Origin: JACZWZ01 sp036478235
Lineage (GTDB): Bacteria; Actinomycetota; Acidimicrobiia; Spongiisociales; UBA11373
Direction of reading: 5' to 3'
NCBI GenBank assembly: GCA_036478235.1
Contig: JAZGDZ010000064.1
Location: forward strand, 1 to 24,767
DNA length: 24,767 nt
Positions within the stretch are counted from its first letter, which is position 1, and each line of letters opens with the position of its first letter. A model generated the notes under the pieces. That model saw nothing but the letters and a program-made list of their open reading frames with translations, was not told the origin of the DNA and made no database searches. The position numbers were made by a program, and so were the translations under genes. Shown piece after piece: positions 14,202-22,169 of this stretch.

Positions 14202-15338
14202 ATGACGTTTCTCCCCGCTCGGGTGCACGAACTCCACCCCGGCCCGATGAAGGGGCTCGACGTCTCCGCACGCGGAATCGCCACCGGTGGATCGGACGGA
14301 GTCGTCCGGCTGCTCGCCGGCAACGGGGAGCACATCGGATCCTCCGACTCCCATAGCGACCTCGTCAATGCGGTCGCCCTCGATGCGACCGGACGAGTGG
14401 TGTCCGGCTCGCGCGACCGCACCCTGAGGGTGTTCGACCCGTCCCTCCCCCGCAGCTACGTCGTCGGCGAGCACGAGAAATGGGTCATGTCAGTCTCCTG
14501 GTCCGACGACGGCAGCCGCATCGTCAGCGGATCCGAGGACGGGACCATCGCCATCTGGGATCCGGATGGCGCCGAGGTGCGCCGCTTCGATCTCGGTCAC
14601 CCGACGAACGCGGTCGACTGGCGCGGCGACGTGATCGCCGCCGCCAACGGCAACCGCATCCTCTACCTGCTGAACGGCGACGGCGCTATGCGACGCGAAC
14701 TCCCCGGCGCCGAACAGATGTTGTGGTCGACGGCGCTGTCACCTGACGCGAGGCTGGTCGCCTGGACCGGGCGGGACCGGTACCTCCGAATCGCACCCGT
14801 CGACGGCGGCGACGCCCTGGTGGTCCCGGCCCACCGAGACCAGGTGTGGTCGGTCGCCTGGGACGAATCGGGTGATCGACTCGTCACCGGGTCCGCCGAC
14901 GGCACGGCAGCCGTCTGGTCGCCCCGGGGCGAGGCTCTGGAGCGGATTACGACCCCGTCGTGGGTACGGCGGGCGATGTTCCGCGGCGAAGAGCTGTACC
15001 TGGCGACCGAGACAGGCGACCTCCGGATCTACTCCGACGACAGAATCGACACGGCTACACCGGATCCGGTGACCGTCCCGACCGCGCCGGATGGGTGCAG
15101 CCACTGGGACCCACAGGTCGAGAAGACACCGTTGCAGCGGTGCCAGGAATGCGAATCGGTGGAGGAACTCCGGCTGTGCGTCACGTGCGGACACGTCGGA
15201 TGCTGCGAGAGTCAGCTGGCCCACGGCACCAAGCACTGGCTGGAGAGCAGGCACCCCAACACCGTCCCGGTCGCACCCGGGCCTTACCGGTGGCGGTGGT
15301 GCTACGCCGATGACATGTACGTGAAGCGGACCGAATAG
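14202..15338 (+). CDS. WD40 beta-propeller fused to UBP-type zinc finger
   Basis: 378 residues, cytosolic. Seven WD40-like blades can be traced by their closing strands: GSDGVVRLLA, SRDRTLRVFD, SEDGTIAIWD, GNRILYLLN, GRDRYLRIA, SADGTAAVW and ETGDLRIYS, together making a complete propeller up to about residue 285. From C299 a UBP zinc finger follows: CSHW, QRCQECESVEELRLC, CGHVGCCES, HGTKHWLES, HPNTVPV, WRWCYADD. In eukaryotes this finger binds the free C-terminal Gly-Gly of ubiquitin. Bacterial copies occur in actinobacteria, but their ligand is unknown. The fusion suggests a scaffold that recognises a protein C-terminus. It lies downstream of the PAC2 gene and is closed by a hairpin terminator. 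Confidence 0.88.
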   Translation: MTFLPARVHELHPGPMKGLDVSARGIATGGSDGVVRLLAGNGEHIGSSDSHSDLVNAVALDATGRVVSGSRDRTLRVFDPSLPRSYVVGEHEKWVMSVSWSDDGSRIVSGSEDGTIAIWDPDGAEVRRFDLGHPTNAVDWRGDVIAAANGNRILYLLNGDGAMRRELPGAEQMLWSTALSPDARLVAWTGRDRYLRIAPVDGGDALVVPAHRDQVWSVAWDESGDRLVTGSADGTAAVWSPRGEALERITTPSWVRRAMFRGEELYLATETGDLRIYSDDRIDTATPDPVTVPTAPDGCSHWDPQVEKTPLQRCQECESVEELRLCVTCGHVGCCESQLAHGTKHWLESRHPNTVPVAPGPYRWRWCYADDMYVKRTE

Positions 15339-15343
15339 CCATT

Positions 15344-15378
15344 GGCCCTTGGCGAGGGCCGGTCACTCCTCTTTTGTA
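15344..15378 (+). terminator. Hairpin with T-rich tail after the WD40-UBP gene
   Basis: GGCCCT (15344-15349), loop TGGCG, AGGGCC (15355-15360) is a perfect 6-bp stem, followed by GGTCACTCCTCTTTTG. It fits a weak intrinsic terminator between two convergent genes. Confidence 0.5.
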
Positions 15379-15394
15379 TATGGGTCGGCGGGTC

Positions 15395-16516
15395 TCATTC
15401 CCGCTTTGGTAGTCGGACCCTGTCTTCGTGGATCAGGGTGTGATGGCGGCCGCACAGCAGCACGAGGTTGTCGAGGCTGGTGGGCCCGCCGTTGGCCCAG
15501 TGGATGACGTGGTGGGCGTCGCACCAGCGTCGTGGTGCCCCGCAGCCTTCGATGACGCAGCCCCGGTCGCGGGCGACCAGGGCGTTGCGCAGCGCGGTGG
15601 AGACGACTCGGGTGGCTCGTCCCACGTCGAGGACCTGGGATTCGCCTCGGGTGACGATCCGGGTGATCTTGGCGTCGCAGGCCAGGCGGCGGGCCGCTCG
15701 AGGAGTGATGACCCCGGTGTCGTCCAGTTCGCAGGGACGCCCGGCGCGGCCTTCGAGCGCTTCAAGTGACAGGTGAACCATGACGTGGGGGCGCTCGTTG
15801 CGCCGGGTGGGTAGCTCGGCGTGGTCGAGGTGGTCTCGGCACAGGTCGACCAGCGCATCGGCGCGCCGCTGCGCCGGGGTGCGCCCATCGGCCGGGTTGA
15901 GGTTGCCGGGATCGGTGAGACTGTCCAGGGCGGTGATCACCACCTGGCCCGCCACCGGGTCCAAACGTCCGTCGATGTGGACCATCCCGCCCAGCACGGA
16001 GACGAACAGGCGCCGCTGCTCCCGCTGAGCGGCGGCGTCGCGTTCGGTGATCTCCAGGGCGGCCTGCTGACGCCAATACTCCAGCGCCCGGCCAGCGTCG
16101 GGCATCGCCAGATCCCCGATGGTGTCCACCAGGATCCGCTCGTGGTCGGCGAACAACTCGGGGTTGGCCTCGCGGGCCGACACCAGCAGCTGCACTCGAG
16201 GCAGATCGATAACACCTGCTGCCAGGGCCGCCTGAGCGTGGGGCATCTCGGCCAAAGCGGTGGCGATCCGGATCATCCCGCGGGCCACACCGGCCGAGAC
16301 GCCGAGGCGGTCCATCAGCAGCGACACCATCGACCGGTACCCCAGGTCGTCGTGAACATCACGGTGAATCATCTCGGCGACCAGAGCAGTGCACTCGGCT
16401 TCGACCGAAGCCACCAGCCGGCGACGGCCCACCAACCGCTCGACCAGATCCTCCGAAAACATCGGGAACCCATCGGCATCGAAAGAGACCGGCGGTGCCT
16501 CCAGCAACGTTGTCAT
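15395..16516 (-). CDS. DUF222 / HNH endonuclease domain protein (13E12 repeat type)
   Basis: 373 residues. The DUF222 region (about 20-290) includes LGYRSMVSLLMDRLGVS, the GMVHIDGRLDPVAGQVV core and DGRTPAQRRADALVDL. The C-terminal HNH nuclease is intact: CVIEGCGAP, WCDAHHVIHW, GGPTSLDNLVLLC, HHTLIHE. Such proteins are multi-copy in actinobacteria and associated with mobile or duplicated DNA; the cutting target is unknown. The protein stops 11 residues after the last HNH histidine (EDRVRLPKRE), where relatives usually continue with a Trp/Pro-rich tail, so a small 3' truncation or frameshift is possible. ATG 16516 is set by TATCTT 6 nt upstream. Confidence 0.88.
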   Translation of the reverse strand: MTTLLEAPPVSFDADGFPMFSEDLVERLVGRRRLVASVEAECTALVAEMIHRDVHDDLGYRSMVSLLMDRLGVSAGVARGMIRIATALAEMPHAQAALAAGVIDLPRVQLLVSAREANPELFADHERILVDTIGDLAMPDAGRALEYWRQQAALEITERDAAAQREQRRLFVSVLGGMVHIDGRLDPVAGQVVITALDSLTDPGNLNPADGRTPAQRRADALVDLCRDHLDHAELPTRRNERPHVMVHLSLEALEGRAGRPCELDDTGVITPRAARRLACDAKITRIVTRGESQVLDVGRATRVVSTALRNALVARDRGCVIEGCGAPRRWCDAHHVIHWANGGPTSLDNLVLLCGRHHTLIHEDRVRLPKRE

Positions 16517-16522
16517 TCATAC

Positions 16523-16528
16523 AAGATA
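16523..16528 (-). promoter_or_regulatory. -10 box of the DUF222-HNH gene (leaderless)
   Basis: TATCTT on the minus strand, then 6 nt (GTATGA), then ATG 16516. No ribosome binding site precedes the start. Confidence 0.55.
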
Positions 16529-16665
16529 CGACCCGGCTACGACATGAAACGGGTGAGGAGCGGACGGCCCATGGAGTGCTCGATCGAGTCGACCTGTGGT
16601 GTGCCGAGTCGACTCGGGCACCTACGAAGCCACGCCAAGGATCGTTGCCCCGGGAACCGGGTCGG

Positions 16666-16671
16666 TAGCCT
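16666..16671 (+). promoter_or_regulatory. -10 box of the META lipoprotein gene
   Basis: TAGCCT lies 16 nt before ATG 16688, which would give a leader of about 9 nt without a clear ribosome binding site. Confidence 0.4.
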
Positions 16672-16687
16672 CAGACGTCCGATCTCC

Positions 16688-17512
16688 ATGAACCACGGAT
16701 GGCGCCACATCACACTGCTGCTCGTCGTCGTGCTGGTGCTCGCCGCCTGCGGAACCGAGGAGCCATTCCTATCCAACGATCCGGGCGATGACACCGCCAC
16801 CGGCGGAGAATCCGACGACAGCCTGCCCCTCGACGGTGCCTGGGTGTTGATCGCCGCCACCGTCGACGGGACAACCCTGTCGCTGAACGACCAGTACCGG
16901 GTCACGATGACGATCGACGGCTCCGAGATCAGCGGACGGGCCGCGTGTAACGGCTATGGCGGTGCCGTCTCCATCGACAACGGCACCTTCTCTGTTGGTG
17001 AGATCGCTCGAACCCAGATGGCTTGCGAGCCGGCCGTCATGGAAATCGAGTCGACGTTCATGCAAGGCCTGTTCAGCGTCACAAACGCCACCCGGTCCGG
17101 TGACACCGCCTCGCTGACCGGCGAGGGCGTCGAGTACACATTCGAGCTCGTCCCACCCGTTCCAAGCGCCGAATTGATCGGCCCCACATGGGTGCTCGAT
17201 ACCATCATCCAGGGCGATGCCGCCAGCTCGACGATCGCCACCGCCGACCCCGCCACGTTGCTCCTCAACGCCGACGGGACCTTCACCGGCGGCACCGGCT
17301 GCCGTGAGATCTCGGGCGAGTACGTCGTGTCGGGCGACACGGTGCAGTTCACATCGTTCGGCACCGACGGCGAGTGTCGCCGCGAGGTCGAGTGGCAGGA
17401 CGGCCAAGTCGTCACCGTGCTCGAAGGAGGATTCACCGTCGAAATCGACGGCGACCGGCTCACGGTGACCGCATCAGGAGGCGAGGGGCTCTCCTACAAG
17501 ACGGGTCGGTAG
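16688..17512 (+). CDS. Lipoprotein with two META (HslJ-like) domains
   Basis: 274 residues. The signal peptide ends in a lipobox at Cys21 (VLVLAAC) and is followed by an Asp/Gly/Ser linker. META domain 1 (about 45-145) shows the LDGAWVLIAA start, RAACNGYGG with the typical Cys-Asn, IARTQMAC and a closing VEYTFELV strand. META domain 2 (about 160-268) starts at GPTWVLDTI and has GTGCREISGEYVV and TDGECRREV; its Cys-Asn pair is replaced by Cys-Arg. META domains occur in heat-shock and secreted proteins and are thought to bind other proteins. Anchored outside the membrane; the partner is unknown. Confidence 0.85.
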   Translation: MNHGWRHITLLLVVVLVLAACGTEEPFLSNDPGDDTATGGESDDSLPLDGAWVLIAATVDGTTLSLNDQYRVTMTIDGSEISGRAACNGYGGAVSIDNGTFSVGEIARTQMACEPAVMEIESTFMQGLFSVTNATRSGDTASLTGEGVEYTFELVPPVPSAELIGPTWVLDTIIQGDAASSTIATADPATLLLNADGTFTGGTGCREISGEYVVSGDTVQFTSFGTDGECRREVEWQDGQVVTVLEGGFTVEIDGDRLTVTASGGEGLSYKTGR

Positions 17513-17559
17513 TCAGCGTCGATGTGAGTGCGACGAACTACCAGCGGAGCGGGGTTGCC

Positions 17560-18654
17560 TCATGGCTCTTCGCCCCCGGTCGACGGGCGGTCGGTACTCG
17601 GGAACTCCTTGAGGTAGAGATCCTGCTGCGGGAACGGAATCCTGATGCCGTGAGCGGCGAAGCGGCGGTAAATCTCTGAGTTCAGCTCGTGCAGCACCTG
17701 TCCCCGATCCACCGGCCGCTCGATCCAGCAGAGCAGTTGGAAATCGAGGCTCGAGTCGCCGAATGCCCGAAATCGCACCTTCGGCTCGGGAACGGGCAGG
17801 GTTTTCGGGTGGCTCTCGGCGACGCCTGTTAGCACTGCCACGACCTCGTCGATATCGGAGCCGTAGGCGACTCCGACCGCGGTGCCAATGCGGTATCGAT
17901 GTGGCGGGCCGCCCGCCTCGTTGACGATCTTGGTCGCCCCCATCACGCCGTTGGGAATCGACACCTCGACGTCATCGCGGGTGAGCAACCGGGTGGAGCG
18001 CAGACCGATCTTGGTCACCTCACCTCGCTCTCCGCTGTCCAAAATGATGAAGTCGCCGATCTCGTACGGCCGGTCCGAGAGGATGGCGACGCCGGCGAAC
18101 AAATTCGACAGCGTGTCCTGAGCGGCGAAGCTCAGCGCCAAGCCGACGATGCCGGCCGACGCCACGAGGCCGGTGACATTGATGTCCCAGATGACGAGGA
18201 TGGAATAGAACCCGGCAACGAAGAAGACCACGGAAGCAGCGTTGGACAACAGCGGTTCGGTGGACTGCTGGACGATCGAGAAACGATCCGGACTCCGTTT
18301 CATCGTGCCGAGCAACAACCGCAAGAACCGAAGCCCGAAGAAGAGCCAGACGATGACCAGGATGGTTTGGACCACGAGCACGGTGTTTCTCTCCAACGTC
18401 CGGCTGAGTTCGAGCCGGTACGTGGCGAGAATCAGGCCGACGAGTCCGACCGTTGCAAAGATCGGACGGTGCATGAGCCCCAGGAGCTTGTCGTCGAACT
18501 CGGTCTTCGAGCGAGCAGTGAGCCGCCGAATGGATCCGGTCAGCAGCCGATCGACCAGCCTCGCCAGCAGCACAAATGCCACCACGATCGCCAGCGCCTC
18601 GAAGTAGGGGTATCGCTCGAAGAAGTCGACGACGTCGCGCCACACCTCAGACAT
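17560..18654 (-). CDS. MscS-family mechanosensitive ion channel
   Basis: 364 residues from ATG 18654 (GTG 18690 would add 12). Several membrane helices precede the pore region, which reads VTGLVASAGIVGLALSFAAQD, split by Gly/Ala spacing typical of MscS TM3. The beta domain follows: SNLFAGVAILSDRPYEIGDFI, GEVTKIGLRSTRL, VSIPNGVMG. A C-terminal alpha/beta domain comes last. It opens on membrane tension and releases small solutes under hypo-osmotic shock. TACAGT near 18693-18698 on the minus strand may be its -10, which would place the transcript start beyond GTG 18690 and favour ATG 18654. The final codons overlap a 14-base match to the family 1 repeat (CATGGCTCTTCGCC at about 17558-17572). Confidence 0.88.
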   Translation of the reverse strand: MSEVWRDVVDFFERYPYFEALAIVVAFVLLARLVDRLLTGSIRRLTARSKTEFDDKLLGLMHRPIFATVGLVGLILATYRLELSRTLERNTVLVVQTILVIVWLFFGLRFLRLLLGTMKRSPDRFSIVQQSTEPLLSNAASVVFFVAGFYSILVIWDINVTGLVASAGIVGLALSFAAQDTLSNLFAGVAILSDRPYEIGDFIILDSGERGEVTKIGLRSTRLLTRDDVEVSIPNGVMGATKIVNEAGGPPHRYRIGTAVGVAYGSDIDEVVAVLTGVAESHPKTLPVPEPKVRFRAFGDSSLDFQLLCWIERPVDRGQVLHELNSEIYRRFAAHGIRIPFPQQDLYLKEFPSTDRPSTGGEEP

Positions 18655-18828
18655 CCATTCCCACCGCTCCTGTTCCTCCGTCTCGCCCACGGACTGTAGG
18701 CCGCGAGTGCCGGCGAACGGTGGCGGAGCGCGGGTGGCCCGCCAGGTCGTCTCACGGCCTCCACATGGAGGAGCGGGTCGAAACGGAAGCCGGTGCGCGA
18801 CTCCTACCGAGTCGACTTCGTTTCGTCG

Positions 18829-19935
18829 TCAGTTGTCCGTCACACCGCGATTGCCTGTCTCGGACGCTAGGGGAAAGAAGCCTTCGCCGAGTATCTCTTG
18901 AACCGGTGTGACGATCAGGAACGCGGATGGGTCCTCCCGGCCGACCAGGGATTTGATCTGCCCGACCTCGGTGACCGTCAGGGCACACATGAGCACGGAG
19001 CGTTCCTCGCCGGTGTACATGCCTCTGCCCGCCAGGGCGGTCACCCCACGGTTCATATCCTGCAAGATCGCGTCGGAGACCTGGTCGGCTCGATTGGTAA
19101 CGATGAGAGCCATCAACTGACGCCGACGTCGCCGAGGCCGGAACCACGCAGAAGGTTGCCGTCCTCGGCCGGTTTCCCGTGTCACCAAGTCGAATTCCTG
19201 GGGTGCGTAGTAGCGAGGTAGTACCTCCCCCGCCGCTGCCCGCATCCCCAGAGTCAGGACGCCGACCAACAACAGTGCTGTGTTGAAAGCAACGCCTGAC
19301 GCGATCACCACCTCACCGGACACCGATCCGATAGCGGCGCGATCGACGAATTCGCTCCAGGACTCGGCCACCGTCGGCTGGAGCCAGATCCTCGCAATCC
19401 AGGCCAGCGCCAGGATGAGGAAGATCCACATGTAGTTGCGTCGGAACCGTCGGCCGAAAGCCTCCCAAATCGAAACCGAGAAATCAGGCTGCAGCAGGCT
19501 CTCGGCCAGACTTTCTGCCCAATCGGGGTCCGGATGAAACGGGGGAACCAGCATCGCGGCGAAGAAGTCCGTTTCCATCAAGCGAACCCGGTAGCTCCAC
19601 AGTTCGTAGTAGCGGTATCGGCGGGCCTCGATGTACAGGAAGAGGGTCATCAGGATGGTGCTGAGGATGATTGCCCCGTGGTGGGTCCCCGACTCGCTGA
19701 AACTGATCGTGATGACGGCCACAGTGATGATGACCGCCCAGTTCGTCGTGGTGTCGAGCCGCTGTCTCCAGACATTGGCGCGGGTGATCTCGGCACGGAA
19801 CAGGTGAGCCATCGACGTGGTGAACTCCCCAGGGCCGAGCCGAACCCCGCGAAAGGTCCAGATCGGTTCTTCGGACCTCAAGTCCTCGTTCTCCCCGCCT
19901 TGTGCCGCAGCGGGGGTTCCCTCCCCGTCAACCAT
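18829..19935 (-). CDS. DUF2270 integral membrane protein with C-terminal DUF2179-like domain
   Basis: 368 residues. After a 30-residue acidic start, the DUF2270 part begins at FTTSMAHLFRAEITRANVWR and carries two helices near residues 66-100, the RRYRYYELWSYRVRLME segment, then helices near 170-190 and 205-230. The last ~90 residues (MALIVTNRADQVSDAILQ, GVTALAGRGMYTGEE, SVLMCALTVTEV, DPSAFLIVTPVQEILGEGF) match the DUF2179 type of small-ligand domain found at the C-terminus of YitT proteins. Ligand and role are unknown. GAGAGG about 11 nt before ATG 19935 is a weak ribosome binding site. It lies upstream of the MscS gene on the same strand, with 174 bp between and a small CCTCC-ACAT-GGAGG stem in the gap. 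Confidence 0.8.
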   Translation of the reverse strand: MVDGEGTPAAAQGGENEDLRSEEPIWTFRGVRLGPGEFTTSMAHLFRAEITRANVWRQRLDTTTNWAVIITVAVITISFSESGTHHGAIILSTILMTLFLYIEARRYRYYELWSYRVRLMETDFFAAMLVPPFHPDPDWAESLAESLLQPDFSVSIWEAFGRRFRRNYMWIFLILALAWIARIWLQPTVAESWSEFVDRAAIGSVSGEVVIASGVAFNTALLLVGVLTLGMRAAAGEVLPRYYAPQEFDLVTRETGRGRQPSAWFRPRRRRRQLMALIVTNRADQVSDAILQDMNRGVTALAGRGMYTGEERSVLMCALTVTEVGQIKSLVGREDPSAFLIVTPVQEILGEGFFPLASETGNRGVTDN

Positions 19936-20062
19936 GGCTGATCATCCTCTCCCTACTTCCACGTCACGTTCCGTACTTCTGGAGCTCAAGTGTGACAGAC
20001 GATTCGGCAAGTTGGCTCGTGGCAAGACCATGACAACCCTGTGTGTCGGAAATCTCCCTAGA

Positions 20063-20164
20063 AATGGTGTGCTTAAGCGACGGCTGCCCGGGGTGTGGTG
20101 ACGTCAGGGCTGCCCTCGAGACCCCTGACCTCTCTTTGGGAATGGTGTACTTAGTCGAGGGCTG
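20063..20164 (+). repeat. Imperfect 24-bp direct repeat, 78-bp period
   Basis: AATGGTGTGCTTAAGCGACG (20063-20082, continuing to 20086) recurs at 20141-20164 with four mismatches. The second copy runs straight into the lipobox of a decayed lipoprotein gene, replacing its signal peptide. The repeats look like ends of a mobile element, but no transposase remains. Confidence 0.5.
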
Positions 20165-20515
20165 GGTTGCGGCGTGCGGGGGAGACGATGCCGGTGGTGG
20201 GGAGGCACTTACCAAGGCGGAGTGGATCGCCGCCGCTGATGCGATCTGCGTAGGGATCGACGAGGAACTGGGACTGATACCTGAGCCGCAGACGCCCGAG
20301 GAGATGGGCGAGGCGGGTGTTCGAGTCTGGGAGATTCACCGCGCAGGGCTCGCCGAGTTGCGGGCACTCACTCCCCCCGAAGGCGATGAGGCCGCCGTTG
20401 GGGGGATTCTCGATGCCGCCGAAGCCTGGCTCAACTGGGGTGAGGAGTTCACCGAGGCCCTCGCGGCTGGGGACGAAGCGAAAGCCGTTGAGATTGGCGG
20501 ATCTCGCGCGGGTTC
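20142..20515 (+). pseudogene. Decayed lipoprotein gene fragment
   Basis: The readable part starts VAACGGDD, a typical lipobox and linker, but the preceding residues (MVYLVEGW) are not a signal peptide: there is no basic start and no long hydrophobic run. The next ~105 residues (TKAEWIAAADAICVGIDEEL, LRALTPPEGDEAAVGGILDA, FTEALAAGDEAKAVE) match the helical, single-Cys lipoproteins common in actinobacteria. After about 20505 the frame runs into Arg-rich sequence overlapping the DsrE gene in another frame, so the 3' end is lost too. Probably non-functional; the 5' break falls at a direct repeat. Confidence 0.55.
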
Positions 20516-20536
20516 CTGCCGTTGCCTCGGCGTGTT

Positions 20537-20542
20537 TAGCCT
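20537..20542 (+). promoter_or_regulatory. -10 box of the DsrE-like gene
   Basis: TAGCCT, giving a transcript start near 20550 and a ~25-nt leader that includes the CAGGAG ribosome binding site. Confidence 0.4.
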
Positions 20543-20574
20543 TACACGCGATGCGGTCGTGACCAGGAGCAGGC

Positions 20575-20928
20575 ATGGCAAACACGTTGTTCATCCTCAA
20601 CGACCCCCCTTACGGGACGGAGCGCAGCTACAACGCACTACGGCTGGCGGGCTCGCTCGCACGGCGAGAGGGCGAGACAGTCCGGGTGTTTCTCATCGGT
20701 GACGCTGCCTCCTGCGCCAAGGCAGGCCAGAACGTCCCGCGGAGGTACTACAACCTGGAAACGATGCTGCGGTCGGTGGCGAGACGTGGCGGCGAGATCG
20801 GCCTGTGCGGCACCTGCATGGATCCTCAGGGGCTGACCGATGACGAACTCGTCGACGGATGCCATCGCAGCAGTATGGATGAACTGACCAAATGGACCCA
20901 GGGGGCCGACCGAGTCCTGGTGTTCTAG
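20575..20928 (+). CDS. DsrE/DsrF-like sulfur-relay family protein
   Basis: 117 residues, cytosolic. NTLFILNDPPYGTERSYNAL and the VRVFLIGDAASCAKAGQ strand-loop are typical DsrE fold, and GLCGTCMDPQGL carries the conserved Cys pair near residue 80 used for persulfide transfer in this family. It may carry sulfur or sense redox state; no sulfur-oxidation genes are adjacent. ATG 20575 has CAGGAG with 5-nt spacing. It comes before the accessory zone with family 3 repeats. Confidence 0.85.
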   Translation: MANTLFILNDPPYGTERSYNALRLAGSLARREGETVRVFLIGDAASCAKAGQNVPRRYYNLETMLRSVARRGGEIGLCGTCMDPQGLTDDELVDGCHRSSMDELTKWTQGADRVLVF

Positions 20929-20980
20929 GGAGGGCTCGCCACTCCCCGCGTCGCGGATCGGGCGGCAGCGGGACGGTTGC

Positions 20981-21030
20981 GGACCCCTATCAGCGAATGG
21001 CTTCGTCAGGAGCCGCTCAGCACCCGTATC
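20981..21030 (+). repeat. Family 3 repeat, two partial cores
   Basis: GGACCCCTATCAG (20981-20993) and CGCTCAGCACCCGTATC (21014-21030) match the start of the family 3 consensus CCCTCAGCACCCCTGTCGAA. They lack the TTGACC-hairpin part and are probably decayed. Confidence 0.4.
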
Positions 21031-21070
21031 GCCATCTTCGCGCCGTTCCCTTCCAGATCCGGGGCCGGCG

Positions 21071-21076
21071 TAGGCT
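21071..21076 (+). promoter_or_regulatory. -10 box of the methyltransferase gene
   Basis: TAGGCT, giving a leader of about 49 nt that ends with ACAGGAG before GTG 21132. Confidence 0.4.
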
Positions 21077-21131
21077 GGCGTTGCGGTCACGCCAATCGAG
21101 CTATCTGGTAGACGCGTGACAGGAGTGTGCG

Positions 21132-22001
21132 GTGCCGCCCTCGGTGCACCGCCGCGCCAGGCTTGACACCATCGGCGGGCGACAACCGGAAGATGTGACC
21201 ATGACGAACGGCAGCGGTGACCTGGCGTCGGAGTTCAACGAGCGCTACCGGGTGGTAGGGGAGCCGGCGATGCGCCGTGCAGAGATCCGCGTCATAGGGT
21301 CCGACTATGGGGCGACAAGTTATACGACGAGAGCCCAAGCCGACCGGCTCGCCGGGTTGCTGGAGCTGGGACGAAGAAAGCTTCTCCTCGACGTCGGGAG
21401 CGGAGCCGGGTGGCCGGGCATCTACGTTGCCCGCTCGACCGGGTGCCGGGTCGTGCTGACCGACCTGCCGCTCGAGGGCCTGCGGATCGCATCCCGCCGC
21501 ATGCAGCATGAGGGCGTGGCGGGCGGCGTAGTCGCTGCCTCCGGCGATTCTCTGCCGTTGAGGGACCATGCCTTCGACGCGGCGACCAGTTCGGATGTGC
21601 TGTGTTGACTGGCGAACAAGCTCTCCGTGCTGAGAGCCTGCAGAAGGGTCCTCAAGCCGGGCGGGCTCATATCGTTCCTGGTGATTGCCGTTGCTGATGG
21701 TCTGTCGGCTGAGGAAGCCGACCGCGCCCTCGACGCGGGGCCGGAGCACATCGCGACCGGTGAGGGGTATCCATCCCTTCTTCAGGCTGCGGGTTTCGAG
21801 GGTGTGGACGTCGTCGACGTCACCGACGAGTATCTGACGACGCAGGCGGCCTGGGTTCGCGAGTGGGACGCAGAGTCCTTCGAGCTCGAACAGCTTCTCG
21901 GCGTTGAGTTCGCCGAGCGGCAGTCACGCCGTAGGCGAGCACTCGCAACAGTTCAGGCCGGTTTGATGCGACGCTATCTGATCTCGGCTGTGCGATCGTG
22001 A
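21132..22001 (+). pseudogene. Class I SAM-dependent methyltransferase interrupted by in-frame UGA
   Basis: A single reading frame of 289 codons with one internal TGA at codon 159 (21606-21608). Before it: YGATSYTTRAQADRL, SAM motif I LLLDVGSGAGWPG, acidic motif II VVLTDLPLEGLRIA and SSDVLC. After it, in the same frame: LANKLSVLRACRRVLKPGG (the post-motif helix and LKPGG loop), then a full C-terminal domain ending RRYLISAVRS. The rest of the frame is clean, so this is a recent nonsense change, a sequencing error or a recoded codon. A 6-bp hairpin starts 11 nt after the TGA (see 21620-21637). GTG 21132 has AGGAG at 6-nt spacing. The target substrate is unknown. Confidence 0.75.
21620..21637 (+). 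other. Hairpin just after the in-frame UGA
   Basis: GCTCTC (21620-21625), loop CGTGCT, GAGAGC (21632-21637): a perfect 6-bp stem starting 11 nt after the TGA. The position is like that of the upper stem-loop of bacterial SECIS elements, but the loop does not clearly match the known GGTCT-type contact and no selenocysteine genes are in the window. Confidence 0.4.
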
Positions 22002-22047
22002 TCGACCGTCGAGCGCTCGCCACATGTCGGGCAGCGCGGGAGAAAGG

Positions 22048-22124
22048 CCCTCAGCACCCCTGTCGAGACATGACCACGCCGGCAATCCGGATTGAGCTCA
22101 CGATCCAGTCATCAGGCGAGTGAG
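22048..22124 (+). repeat. Family 3 repeat, copy b
   Basis: CCCTCAGCACCCCTGTCGAG, then ACATGACC, a CCGG-CAAT-CCGG stem, TTGAGCTCACGATC and a closing CGAGTGAG that pairs CTCAC with GTGAG. It lies between the methyltransferase stop and the YnfA gene's 3' end. Confidence 0.65.
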
Positions 22125-22169
22125 ACAGCACCTTCCCTGACCGCCACTATTGGGAGCGTCGTCATCGAA

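Noticed and set aside
15821..16687. Forward extension of the META lipoprotein upstream to 15821
   Set aside because: This part is a shadow of the DUF222-HNH gene; the signal peptide and promoter place the start at 16688.
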